From contig JADKJU010000002.1 of NCBI GenBank assembly GCA_016720855.1, forward strand, positions 558,001 through 622,000: a DNA stretch of 64,000 nucleotides. Reading direction: 5' to 3'. The notes under the pieces are model-generated. The model was not told the DNA's origin. It did not search any database and worked only from the letters and a program-made list of their open reading frames with translations. How positions within the stretch are numbered: position 1 is the first letter of the stretch; every line of letters starts with the position of its first letter. Below are positions 43,683 through 52,291 of the stretch, piece after piece. A program made the position numbers and the translations under genes. This stretch comes from Betaproteobacteria bacterium (GTDB lineage Bacteria > Pseudomonadota > Gammaproteobacteria > Burkholderiales > Usitatibacteraceae).

Positions 43683-44546
43683 ATGAAGCATGTGTACGGA
43701 TGGCTGCTGCTGACTCCGGCAGCCATCCTGCTCATCGCCTTCACGCATTACCCCGCCGCGGCGACGCTGTTCGACAGCTTCTTCTCCACCGGCACGGTGG
43801 TGCGGCCGTCGCGCTTCGTCGGTCTCGCCAACTACGCGGCGCTTCTCGACGACCCGATCTTCTGGCAGGTCCTGCGCAACAACCTCGCCTTCGCGCTCGG
43901 CACCATCCCGACCTCGATCGCCCTGGCGCTCCTCATGGCGATCTGGGTGAACGACAAGCTGCCGGCGCGGGCGCTGGTGCGCATGAGCTATTTCACGCCG
44001 ACCATCCTGCCGATGGTCGCCGTGGCGAACCTGTGGCTCTTCTTCTACACCCCGCAGATCGGCCTGCTCGACAAGGTCGGCGCGATGTTCGGCGCGCCCA
44101 GCCACAACTGGCTGGGGGATCCGCACACGGTGATGAGCTGCCTCGCGGTGATGACGGTGTGGAAGGAGGCCGGCTTCTTCATGATCTTCTACCTCGCGGC
44201 GCTGCAGTCGCTGCCGCCGGAGATCGAGGAGGCGGCGAAGATCGAGGGCGCCTCGCGCTGGTACTTCTTCCGCCGCGTCACGTTCCCGCTGCTCATGCCC
44301 ACGACGCTCTTCGTCCTCGTGAACGCGACCATCAACTCGTTCAAGCTCGTGGACCACCTCTTCATCCTCACCAAGGGCGGCCCCGACAACGCCTCCAGCC
44401 TGCTGCTCTACTACATCTACCAGGTGGCGTTCAGCTTCTTCGATACCGCCTACGCCTCGACGCTCACGGTCGTCCTCCTCGCGCTGCTGGCGGGGCTCGC
44501 GATCGTCCAGTTCCAGCAGATCGAGAAGCGGGTGCACTACCGATGA
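43683..44546 (+). CDS. ABC transporter permease, UgpA-like
   Basis: The 287-residue protein has six membrane helices and the EAA loop LPPEIEEAAKIEGASRWYFF, which docks to the ATPase. FSTGTVVRPSRFVGLANYA near the N-terminus is typical of UgpA/MalF-type CUT1 permeases. The stop overlaps the start of the second permease by four bases (ATGA). Confidence 0.92.
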   Translation: MKHVYGWLLLTPAAILLIAFTHYPAAATLFDSFFSTGTVVRPSRFVGLANYAALLDDPIFWQVLRNNLAFALGTIPTSIALALLMAIWVNDKLPARALVRMSYFTPTILPMVAVANLWLFFYTPQIGLLDKVGAMFGAPSHNWLGDPHTVMSCLAVMTVWKEAGFFMIFYLAALQSLPPEIEEAAKIEGASRWYFFRRVTFPLLMPTTLFVLVNATINSFKLVDHLFILTKGGPDNASSLLLYYIYQVAFSFFDTAYASTLTVVLLALLAGLAIVQFQQIEKRVHYR

Positions 44547-45361
44547 GGGTGCTGGCGAGGAGGCTCCCGCTGCTCGAGACGGGCGCGGCCTGGCTGCTCG
44601 CCCTGCTCTGGGTCTCGCCGCTCCTCTATGCCTTCTGGGCGGCGCTGCATCCGGCGGCGATGGCGACGCACTTCGACCCGTTCTCGATGCCGACCCTGGA
44701 CAACTTCCGCAAGGCGTGGACCTATGCGCCGTTCCCGCGCCACCTGCTCAACACCGTCATCCTCGTGACGATGGTCCTCGCCGCGCAGCTGGTGCTCTGC
44801 ACGCTGGCGGGCTTCGCCTTCGCGCGCTTCCAGTTCGCGGGCCACGACATCGCCTTCGGGCTGGTCCTCGTCCAGCTGATGGTGATGCCCGAGGTGCTGA
44901 TCGTGGAGAACTACCGCACGATGGCGAAGCTGGGGCTCGTCGATACCATCCTCGGCATAGGACTGCCGTACATGGCGAGCGCCTTCGGCATCTTCCTGCT
45001 GCGCCAGACCTTCAAGACGATCCCGCGAGAGCTCGAGGATGCGGCGCGCGTCGAGGGCTGCTCGATGCTGGGGGTCCTCTGGCGCGTGTACGTGCCGCTC
45101 GCGAGGCCGACCTACCTTGCCTACGCGCTGGTCTCGGTGAGCTACCACTGGAACAACTTCCTCTGGCCGCTGATCATCACCAACTCGGTGAACACGCGCC
45201 CGCTCACCGTGGGTCTTGCGATCTTCGGCGCGCCCGAGTCGGGCGTCGACTGGGCGGTGATCAGCGCCGGCACGCTCATGGCCGTATCACCGCTGCTCGT
45301 CGCCTTCCTGCTGTTCCAGCGCCAGTTCATGCAGTCGTTCATGCAGGCGGGGATCAAGTAG
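44543..45361 (+). CDS. ABC transporter permease, UgpE-like
   Basis: The 272-residue protein has six membrane helices and the EAA loop IPRELEDAARVEGCSMLGVL, plus SMPTLDNFRKAW near the N-terminus, as in UgpE/MalG-type permeases. Its ATG overlaps the preceding stop. With the ATPase, binding protein and first permease it completes a CUT1 importer. Confidence 0.92.
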   Translation: MRVLARRLPLLETGAAWLLALLWVSPLLYAFWAALHPAAMATHFDPFSMPTLDNFRKAWTYAPFPRHLLNTVILVTMVLAAQLVLCTLAGFAFARFQFAGHDIAFGLVLVQLMVMPEVLIVENYRTMAKLGLVDTILGIGLPYMASAFGIFLLRQTFKTIPRELEDAARVEGCSMLGVLWRVYVPLARPTYLAYALVSVSYHWNNFLWPLIITNSVNTRPLTVGLAIFGAPESGVDWAVISAGTLMAVSPLLVAFLLFQRQFMQSFMQAGIK

Positions 45362-45470
45362 CGGCCGGGGATGGGGGTCCGTACTGCGCCGCCGCATCGA
45401 TTTTGCTACACTCGCCCCGAACTTCCGGGACCCTACCTTTTCCGACCACCCGCCGCCGCCTGGCGCGCCC

Positions 45471-46892
45471 ATGCTCCTCTCGTTTGTCATCATCTACTGG
45501 ATCATCTCGGTTGCGATCGGCCTGTACGCGGCCAGGTGGGTGCGCGACTCCCGGGATTTCGCGGTCGCGGGCCGGCGGATGCCCATGTACATCGTGACGG
45601 CGACGGTGTTCGCCACCTGGTTCGGCTCCGAGACCGTGCTGGGCATTCCCGCCACGTTCATCAAGGACGGGTTCTCGGGCGTGATCGCCGACCCGTTCGG
45701 CTCGTCGCTGTGCCTCATCCTGGTGGGCCTGTTCTTCGCGCGGCCCCTGTACCGCATGAACCTCCTCACCATCGGGGACTACTACCGCAAGCGCTACAGC
45801 CGCACGGTCGAGATGCTCACGACGCTTTGCATCGTGGTCTCCTACCTCGGGTGGGTGGGCGCGCAGATCAAGGCGCTGGGGCTGGTCTTCAACGTGGTCT
45901 CCGAGGGCTACATCTCGCAACCGTCGGGAATGATCATCGGCGCGGCGACCGTGCTCGTGTACACGATGCTGGGCGGCATGATCTCGGTGGCGGTCACCGA
46001 CTTCATCCAGATGATCATCATCGTGCTGGGGATGCTCTACATCGGGTGGGAGGTGAGCGGGCTCGCCGGCGGCGTGGGCGCGGTGGTTTCGCACGCGGCG
46101 GCGAGCGGCAAGTTCAACATCCTGCCGGCGCCCGAACTGAAGGACATCCTCTGGTTCCTGGCGGCCTGGATCACGATGATGCTGGGCTCGATCCCGCAGC
46201 AGGACGTGTTCCAGCGGGTGCAGTCGGCGCGCAACGAGGACATCGCCGCGCGCTCCTCGATCCTGGGCGGCGTCCTCTACTTCGGCTTCGCCTTCATCCC
46301 GATGTTCCTCGCCTATTCCGCGAGTCTCATCGACCCGAAGATGGTGGAGGCCAACCTCACGGGCGACCCCCAGCTCATCCTGCCGAGCCTGATTCTCTCG
46401 CCAGCCGTGCCGATCTTCGCTCAGATCATGTTCTTCGGCGCGCTGCTCTCGGCGATCAAGAGCTGCGCCTCGGCCACGCTCCTTGCCCCTTCCGTGAGCT
46501 TCAGCGAGAACATCCTGCGCCCGCTCCTGCCGCGCATCGGCGACCAGCGCTTCCTGCACATGATGCGCGTGGTGATCGTGGGATTCACGGTCGTGGTAAC
46601 CGCCGTGGCGCTCAGCACCGACGCGAGCATCTACAAGATGGTCGAGAACGCCTACAAGGTGACGCTGGTGGGGGCTTTTGTCCCGCTCGTGTGTGGCCTC
46701 TACTGGAAGCGCGCCACCAACCTGGGCGCGAATCTCGCCATCATCTTCGGCTTCGTCACCTGGATCGGCTTCGAGACCTACGCCACCGACGGGTTGGTGC
46801 CTCCCCAGCTGGCCGGCCTGGTCGCGAGCTTCGGCGGCATGATCGTCGGCTCGCTTTCCATGCGCAGCCTGCAGCGCGACGTAGCGACCTAG
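45471..46892 (+). CDS. sodium:solute symporter (SSS family)
   Basis: The 473-residue protein has about 12-13 membrane helices with the SSS landmarks FAVAGRRMPMYIVTATVFAT, WFGSETVLGIPATF and GGMISVAVTDFIQMIIIVLG. Family members import sugars, amino acids, carboxylates or vitamins with sodium. The substrate is not evident. It follows the ABC importer by 109 bases on the same strand and probably has its own promoter, perhaps at the TACACT near 45411. Confidence 0.88.
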   Translation: MLLSFVIIYWIISVAIGLYAARWVRDSRDFAVAGRRMPMYIVTATVFATWFGSETVLGIPATFIKDGFSGVIADPFGSSLCLILVGLFFARPLYRMNLLTIGDYYRKRYSRTVEMLTTLCIVVSYLGWVGAQIKALGLVFNVVSEGYISQPSGMIIGAATVLVYTMLGGMISVAVTDFIQMIIIVLGMLYIGWEVSGLAGGVGAVVSHAAASGKFNILPAPELKDILWFLAAWITMMLGSIPQQDVFQRVQSARNEDIAARSSILGGVLYFGFAFIPMFLAYSASLIDPKMVEANLTGDPQLILPSLILSPAVPIFAQIMFFGALLSAIKSCASATLLAPSVSFSENILRPLLPRIGDQRFLHMMRVVIVGFTVVVTAVALSTDASIYKMVENAYKVTLVGAFVPLVCGLYWKRATNLGANLAIIFGFVTWIGFETYATDGLVPPQLAGLVASFGGMIVGSLSMRSLQRDVAT

Positions 46893-47036
46893 CCCCGCAA
46901 CCCCCGCCTGGCGGCATTTCGCGGCGCCTTTTCCGCATTTCGTCGCATTCCGCTTCACCCCCCCCTTCGCGCCCGCCTAATCTGGCGCCAAGTCGAAAGC
47001 GCCCGCCGGGCGCCGGGCCGTGAAGGAGGAATCACC

Positions 47037-47327
47037 ATGAGCAAATTCGAAAAACTGGACCTGATGGGCGTCGCCTCGCTGGCCGCCGTTGCGGGCGCGC
47101 TGCTGATGGGCTGGATGGTCAACACTCACGAAGCCGCCGCGCTCCATGCCCGCAGCGCCGCCCCGGCAGCCGTCACTTACACCCATGATGGCCACATGAA
47201 GCTTACGGTGACCGCCGATCGCGGCGACGCGACCGCGCCGGAATACGCGAAGACACGCACCGCCTCTGTCCGGCCGTTCGGCGGCGCGTCGCTCAGCGTG
47301 TCGCGTCCGGCCGCCATTCGCCTGTAG
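47037..47327 (+). CDS. small membrane-anchored protein, unknown function
   Basis: The 96-residue protein starts MSKFEKLDLMGVASLAAVAG, a short cytosolic end and one membrane helix (about 11-27), followed by a polar presumably periplasmic tail (THDGHMKLTVTADRGDATAP). AAGGAGGA lies 6 bases upstream, one of the best ribosome sites in the window. The next small membrane gene starts 10 bases after its stop. Family not recognised. Confidence 0.7.
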   Translation: MSKFEKLDLMGVASLAAVAGALLMGWMVNTHEAAALHARSAAPAAVTYTHDGHMKLTVTADRGDATAPEYAKTRTASVRPFGGASLSVSRPAAIRL

Positions 47328-47337
47328 ACCGGCCGCC

Positions 47338-47466
47338 ATGACTTCCATCGACCAGGTCGCCACGCCCCACGCGCTTACGGTGTCGACTCTCGTGACGGTG
47401 ATCGTCGCCGGCTGGTTTGCGCTGACGTTCGCGTTCACCGTCGGAGGACTCCTGGTCGGTGCCTGA
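47338..47466 (+). CDS. 42-residue single-helix membrane peptide
   Basis: The frame encodes MTSIDQVATPHALTVSTLVT followed by VIVAGWFALTFAFTVGGLLV and GA: a short polar N-terminus and one long membrane helix. It starts 10 bases after the preceding gene and is followed by a textbook terminator 25 bases after its stop, which supports a two-gene small-protein operon just upstream of the first LytS-like kinase. Not in any family I know. Confidence 0.6.
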   Translation: MTSIDQVATPHALTVSTLVTVIVAGWFALTFAFTVGGLLVGA

Positions 47467-47491
47467 TCCCGCCTTGCCGTTCGGACCCCCG

Positions 47492-47515
47492 CCCGGCTGC
47501 CGCCGGGTTTTTTTT
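47492..47515 (+). terminator. Rho-independent terminator
   Basis: CCCGGC-TGCC-GCCGGG followed by eight T: a 6-bp GC stem, 4-base loop and T-run, 25 bases after the stop of the 42-residue peptide gene. It separates the small membrane-protein operon from the kinase gene. Confidence 0.92.
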
Positions 47516-47555
47516 GGGGGGACAGATCCGGAGAACCGTCCCCGATACCTGTCCC
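47516..47555. repeat. degenerate GGGGACAG...CTGTCCC inverted repeat
   Basis: GGGGACAG at one end and CTGTCCC at the other enclose about 25 bases with a further GGAGAACCGTCCCC. The ends are those of the repeats at 40257 and 60051, but the inner sequence differs. It directly follows the terminator T-run. It may be a diverged member of the same family. Confidence 0.5.
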
Positions 47556-47674
47556 GGCGAATGCCGCGCCCATCATCCCTAGTCGCACCCCGAGGCCCCG
47601 CCGGCGCGCTTCGTCGCAGCCGGGTGGCGCCCGGAAGCCGTCCTGCGTAGCCTCGAGTACAGAAAGGCGATTCC

Positions 47675-47818
47675 ATGAACAGAACCAACCACCCGATTCC
47701 CGTGTCTTCGACCCCGCGCCAGCCTGCGCAACGGCCAGCTTTGCCCCCGTTCGCCCCTCGCCCCGGCATTGCCGCCCGGTGGAAGCCGCGCGATCGCGTC
47801 AGCGTCGGCGGCAACTGA
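47675..47818 (+). CDS. possible small Pro/Arg-rich protein
   Basis: ATG 47675, with AAAGG 8 bases upstream, opens a 47-residue frame starting MNRTNHPIPVSSTPRQPAQR and rich in Pro, Arg and Ala. It fills most of the otherwise empty 300 bases between the repeat at 47516 and the kinase gene. It could be a real small gene or a chance frame; I recognise no family. Confidence 0.3.
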   Translation: MNRTNHPIPVSSTPRQPAQRPALPPFAPRPGIAARWKPRDRVSVGGN

Positions 47819-47855
47819 TACGCTTGCGGCGACTTCCCACCACCGGCCGGCCGAC

Positions 47856-48938
47856 GTGAACCGTTACGCGCACCTGTTCGAGGGGCTCACGCTCAAGCGC
47901 GTGCTGGTCGTGACCTTGCTGTGCGCCTGGGCGGCGGCGGCCACGGTGGGGTTCGTCATCAATCCCTATTTCGACCTGCTGGTGAGCGCGCTGTGCGTGG
48001 GCTACACGAGCATGGTGCTCTTCACCATCGCGACGAACCTGCGGCAGGCGGCCATACCGCGCTGGACGGCCCAGGGGACCGCCATCGTCGTCGGCTCCTT
48101 CCTCGGCACCGTGCTGACGGGCCTGGTGAAGGGGCGAGCCCTGTCGCTCATGTTCACCGAGGGCTTCTACCGGGTGCTCGTCACCATGGGGCTGGGCATC
48201 GGCTTCGGCGCCATGGCGGTGTCGGTTTACATCCTGCGCGAGCGGGAATCGCGCCACGCGGCGGAACTCGCCCGCGCCCAGGCCGAGCGCGCGCAGCTCG
48301 AAAAGAACGTCCTGCAGGCCCAGCTCGCCCTCATGCAGGCGCAGGTGGAGCCGCACTTCCTCTTCAACACGCTGGCCAACGTCCAGCACCTGGTCGAGAC
48401 CGACCCCGCGTCGGCCTCGAGCATGCTGGAGAGCCTCATCCAGTACCTGCGCGCGGCGTTGCCGCACATGCGCGAGGACGCGACCACCATCGGGCGCGAG
48501 GCGGACATGGCCCGGGCCTTCCTCGACATCCACCGCATGCGCATGGGCTCGCGCCTGGATTACGTGCTGGACGTGCCCGAGGACCTGCGCTGCCGCCCGT
48601 TCCCTCCCATGATGGCGATCTCTTTGGTCGAAAACGCCATCAAGCACGGCGTCGACCCCTGCTGCGAGGCGGGCACCGTCACGATCAGGGCCTCCGAGGA
48701 GGGCGGCAGATTGCGCTTCTCGGTAGCCGACACGGGCGAAGGCATCTCGCCCAAGAGCGGCACTGGCGTGGGCTTGTCCAACATCCGCGAGCGGTTGAAG
48801 GCCCTGTACGGCACGGGCGCCCGCCTGGTGATCGAGGAGAACGTGCCGCGAGGGGTGGTGGCGACGATCGAGGTGGACCAGGCCGCCCTGGCGGGAGGCG
48901 CCGCCCCGGCGGCTTCCGCGCCCGCCTGCCGTGCGTGA
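47856..48938 (+). CDS. LytS/AlgZ-type sensor histidine kinase (module A)
   Basis: The 360-residue kinase has about four membrane helices (residues 15-130), a coiled coil, and the His_kinase domain with QVEPHFLFNTLANVQ (His157) followed by an ATPase domain (SLVENAIKHGVDP, ADTGEGI, GVGLSNIRERL). It would sense a membrane or envelope signal and phosphorylate the LytTR regulator 12 bases downstream. GTG 47856 is taken as start; a TTG at 47769 would add 29 residues. The core is clearly paralogous to the kinase at 50066. Confidence 0.9.
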   Translation: MNRYAHLFEGLTLKRVLVVTLLCAWAAAATVGFVINPYFDLLVSALCVGYTSMVLFTIATNLRQAAIPRWTAQGTAIVVGSFLGTVLTGLVKGRALSLMFTEGFYRVLVTMGLGIGFGAMAVSVYILRERESRHAAELARAQAERAQLEKNVLQAQLALMQAQVEPHFLFNTLANVQHLVETDPASASSMLESLIQYLRAALPHMREDATTIGREADMARAFLDIHRMRMGSRLDYVLDVPEDLRCRPFPPMMAISLVENAIKHGVDPCCEAGTVTIRASEEGGRLRFSVADTGEGISPKSGTGVGLSNIRERLKALYGTGARLVIEENVPRGVVATIEVDQAALAGGAAPAASAPACRA

Positions 48939-48950
48939 TACTGCCGATCC

Positions 48951-49736
48951 ATGGGACAGCCCACAGCGGTCATCGCCGACCGGGGGCGCGCAAGCGCCGT
49001 CATCGCCGATGACGAACCGCTGCTGCGCGCGCAGCTTCGCGCGCGGCTGGGCAAGCTCTGGCCGGAACTGGCCATCGTCCACGAGATGGAGAACGGCCGC
49101 GACGTCGAGCAGGTGATCGCGCAGCACGCCCCACGCGTCTTCTTCCTCGACATCCACATGCCCGGCGTGAACGGCCTGGAGGCCGCGCGCGTGATCGGCA
49201 AGCGGGCGCATGTGGTGTTCGTCACCGCCTTCGACCAGCACGCGGTCGAGGCCTTCGAGCAGGGAGCCGTCGACTACGTCCTCAAGCCCTTCAACGAGGA
49301 ACGTCTGGCCAGCACCGTGGAGCGGCTGCACGAACGGCTCTCGGGCGCCCCTGCGGGAATCGAAGACCTCGTCGAGAAGCTTGCCGCCCGCCTGGGCCCC
49401 CGCGGCGTCGAAACGCTCCGCTGGATCAAGGCGAGCGTGGGCCAGAGCGTGCGCTTGATCCCGGTGGAGGAAGTGCTTTTCTTCCAGTCGGACGACAAGT
49501 ACACGCGCGTCGTGACCGCCGACTCGGAGGCCCTGATCCGCAAGCCCATCAAGGAGCTTCTCGGGGAGCTGGATGCGGAGAAGTTCTGGCAGGTCCACCG
49601 CGCCACCATCGTCAACGTGGACGCCATCGCCAGCGTGCGCCGCGGCCTCAAGGACCAGGCCGAGATCGCCCTCAAGGGGCGCCGGGAGACCCTCCTGGTC
49701 TCCCGCAACTTCACCCACCTTTTCAAGCAGATGTAG
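48951..49736 (+). CDS. LytTR-type response regulator (module A)
   Basis: The 261-residue protein has a receiver domain with acidic pocket DDEPLLR and phospho-acceptor Asp67 in FFLDIHMPG, and a LytTR DNA-binding domain (RWIKASVGQSVRLIPVEEVL, FWQVHRATIVNVDAIASVRR). The N-terminus carries an extra ten residues from a short duplication of GTCATCGCCGA at 48969 and 48999, so that AVIAD occurs twice. The paralogue at 53459 lacks it. It likely binds tandem LytTR sites as a dimer. Confidence 0.92.
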   Translation: MGQPTAVIADRGRASAVIADDEPLLRAQLRARLGKLWPELAIVHEMENGRDVEQVIAQHAPRVFFLDIHMPGVNGLEAARVIGKRAHVVFVTAFDQHAVEAFEQGAVDYVLKPFNEERLASTVERLHERLSGAPAGIEDLVEKLAARLGPRGVETLRWIKASVGQSVRLIPVEEVLFFQSDDKYTRVVTADSEALIRKPIKELLGELDAEKFWQVHRATIVNVDAIASVRRGLKDQAEIALKGRRETLLVSRNFTHLFKQM

Positions 49737-49903
49737 GCAAGGGTCTGTCCCTCGACTTGCCTGCCAGCCATCCCCGCCGCCTGCATTTCGCCCCCCGTTT
49801 CCTGCACTCCGGCGCTTATCCGTCGCCCGCCCGGCCCGCCGTCCGTACTCTGGTCCCATCGAGGCTCCCTGCGGGGGCCGGCCAGACCACAGGGAGCCGG
49901 ATC

Positions 49904-50014
49904 ATGTCATTCCTCCAGTCGCTCGGACCGTCGCTCGCGACGATGACCCTTTTCTTCGGCGTGCTGATGCTTTCGCTCTCCATCGCCGCCGCTTCCCTGC
50001 TCGAAGACTACTGA
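49904..50014 (+). CDS. 36-residue single-helix membrane peptide
   Basis: The frame encodes MSFLQSLGPSLATMTLFFGV then LMLSLSIAAASLLEDY: one membrane helix with a short acidic end. AGGGAG lies 7 bases upstream of the ATG. It sits 51 bases before the second LytS-like kinase gene, mirroring the 42-residue peptide gene before the first kinase. Unknown family. Confidence 0.6.
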   Translation: MSFLQSLGPSLATMTLFFGVLMLSLSIAAASLLEDY

Positions 50015-50065
50015 CCGGCGGCGTCCTTCCGGGTATCTTCCGGGGGCGCCGCGAAAGCCACGTCC

Positions 50066-52192
50066 ATGAAGCCCCTGTCCGACCTCATCAACCGCACGCC
50101 CTGGTGGGCACTCGTCCTCGGTGGCTTCGCCGTCATCGTGACGCTGGCGGTCTTCGCCACGCCCTTCCACCTCATCGACTACCGCAAGGAAGGCGCAACG
50201 CCCGAGGAGAACCGGGCCATCAAGCGCGAGATCGACAATACCTTTGCGGAAGGGGCGCTTGACGTCGCGAGGAACGCGATCCTCGCCATGCGCGGGGCGA
50301 CGTCCGACCCGATGCGCCGCGAGGAACTCGACCGCACGCTAGAGGAGCTGGATACCGCCCGGTCGGGACTGCGGGATGCCGGCAACGAGGTCCGGAAAGC
50401 CAGGCGCGAGGCCGCGGATACCGCGCGAGAGGCGGCCCGCGAGGCGGTCTCGGCGGTCGAAGAGGCCCGGCGCAGCGCCAATGAGGCGCTCAAGGAAGCC
50501 GGGGTCGAGAACGACAAGGTGAAGCAGGCCCTGGACCAGTCCCTCAAGTCGGCCCGGGAGGCCGAGGAGGAAGCGAACAAGGTGCTGGCCAAGGACGCCG
50601 GGGACGTCCCGGCGCGCAAGCGCATCGTGATCGGCATGGGCCTGGGCAAGGACAAGCCGCTGCTCGATATCGACATCTCGAAAGCCGCGCCCGGCGAAAA
50701 GCGGCGCGTCGAGATCGAGGCGACGGGCGACTCCGGCAAGGCAATCGGCGGCTCCGTCGTGATCGACCTCGATGACGAAGCCAAGGGCTCGCCGCCCAAG
50801 CCGCCTGCGCCTGCGGCCGTTGCATTGCCGCCGCTGCCTCCCGAGATGCGCGCGCAGATCCGCGAGCACGTGAGCGGCGACCTGAAGAAGATCGGCGTCG
50901 GTGCGGGCCTGGTGCTCCTCTTCATCCCGATCTTCATCCTCACGATCATCGCCAAGTTCTTCATCGACCGCTCGCGCGCAGCCCAGCGCATGGCCGAACT
51001 CAGGCGCAAGGAGGCCGAGTACCACCTCATGAGCCGGCAGGTGACGGAGGCGAAGCTGCAGGCCCTGCAGGCGCAGGTGGAGCCGCACTTCCTCTACAAC
51101 ACGCTCGCCAACGTGCAGGCCCTCACCGAGGTCGATCCCCCGAAGGCCAACGCGATGGTGGGCCACCTCATCCAGTATCTGAGGAACGCGCTGCCCAAGA
51201 TGCGCGAGTCGATCTCCACCGTGGGTCAGGAGGTCGAGCTGGTGCGCGCCTATCTCAGCATCCTGCAGATGCGCATGGGCAAGCGGCTCTCCTTCGAGAT
51301 CTCGATCCCGGAGAGCCTCGTCGCGACGCCCTTTCCGCCGCTCATGCTGCCCTCCCTCGTCGAGAACGCCATCAAGCACGGCCTCGAGCCGCAGCGCGAG
51401 GGCGGGTCCGTCCTCATCTCGGCACAGGCTCAGGATGGACGCCTCAGGCTCATGGTGTCCGACACCGGCCGCGGGTTCGGCGACTCGGTGGGTGCCGGCG
51501 TGGGCCTCGCCAATATCCGCGAGCGCCTGGTGGCCCTCTACGGCGAGCGCGCGAAGCTCACACTGGAATCGAACTCCCCCAACGGCGTCATCGCGACGAT
51601 CGAGGTGCCGCTCGACGGGTTGCGCATCGCCTCGGCACCCGGAGCGGGCACGTCTTCCGCGGATTCGACGCGGGGCCAGGCGGCCGCATCGAAGACCGCG
51701 GCCGGCAAGGTGATGTCCGCGGTGGGCACCGCCGAGCGCACCTGGCGCAAGACGCTTTCGTTCGCGTTCGTGGCGATGGTCGTGGTGGCCGCCGTCGTCT
51801 CGGGTCTCGGCATTTTCGGCGTACTGACGGGTCTCGTCCCGGTGCAGGTGGGCTCGGAAACCCTTTCCGGCTCGGGCGGGGCCGTGCTCGGTGCCGCGGG
51901 CATCGCGATCGCCTTCGCGGCCGTGGTGCTGGTGCTGGCTTTCGTGGCCGCGATCATCTACGGCCTGGGGTGGCTCTTCCTGGGACTCGCGATCTTCATC
52001 CCGCTGGTGGTCCTGATCGCCACGCTTCCGGCGACCGCGCCGTTCATCCTCCTGGGCCTTTTCTTCTGGTGGGTGTTCCACCGGAAGAAGAGCGGCCCGG
52101 CCGTCGAGGCGTCCGCGCCGAAGATCGAGCCCGCGATGACGGCGGCGCCGACCCAGGGCACGCAGCCCGGAGCGATTCCGCCCGCCGTATAG
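50066..52192 (+). CDS. LytS/AlgZ-type histidine kinase with coiled-coil sensor and C-terminal membrane block (module B)
   Basis: The 708-residue protein has an N-terminal membrane helix (13-31), a long outside region made of an Ala/Arg/Glu-rich coiled coil (about 60-178) and a Gly/Asp-rich beta segment ending in a Pro-rich hinge (about 185-258), a second membrane helix (278-300), then the kinase core with QVEPHFLYNTLANVQ (His341), SLVENAIKHGLEP and GVGLANIRERL. After the ATPase domain there are about four further membrane helices (about 565-685) and a polar tail. The C-terminal block is not part of normal LytS kinases. The cognate regulator is probably the one at 53459. Confidence 0.88.
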   Translation: MKPLSDLINRTPWWALVLGGFAVIVTLAVFATPFHLIDYRKEGATPEENRAIKREIDNTFAEGALDVARNAILAMRGATSDPMRREELDRTLEELDTARSGLRDAGNEVRKARREAADTAREAAREAVSAVEEARRSANEALKEAGVENDKVKQALDQSLKSAREAEEEANKVLAKDAGDVPARKRIVIGMGLGKDKPLLDIDISKAAPGEKRRVEIEATGDSGKAIGGSVVIDLDDEAKGSPPKPPAPAAVALPPLPPEMRAQIREHVSGDLKKIGVGAGLVLLFIPIFILTIIAKFFIDRSRAAQRMAELRRKEAEYHLMSRQVTEAKLQALQAQVEPHFLYNTLANVQALTEVDPPKANAMVGHLIQYLRNALPKMRESISTVGQEVELVRAYLSILQMRMGKRLSFEISIPESLVATPFPPLMLPSLVENAIKHGLEPQREGGSVLISAQAQDGRLRLMVSDTGRGFGDSVGAGVGLANIRERLVALYGERAKLTLESNSPNGVIATIEVPLDGLRIASAPGAGTSSADSTRGQAAASKTAAGKVMSAVGTAERTWRKTLSFAFVAMVVVAAVVSGLGIFGVLTGLVPVQVGSETLSGSGGAVLGAAGIAIAFAAVVLVLAFVAAIIYGLGWLFLGLAIFIPLVVLIATLPATAPFILLGLFFWWVFHRKKSGPAVEASAPKIEPAMTAAPTQGTQPGAIPPAV

Positions 52193-52291
52193 AATGCCTG
52201 CATCGGCCCGGGGCGATCCGGGCCGACGATGCGGGGTCGTGGCGATCGAAGCGCGGCCGGGCCGCGACCTCCACGACCGCGAAAGACCTCC

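Noticed and set aside
47769..47855. TTG start for kinase A adding 29 residues
   Set aside because: Extra residues are Ala/Ser-rich without family support and no ribosome site is seen; kept only as alternative.
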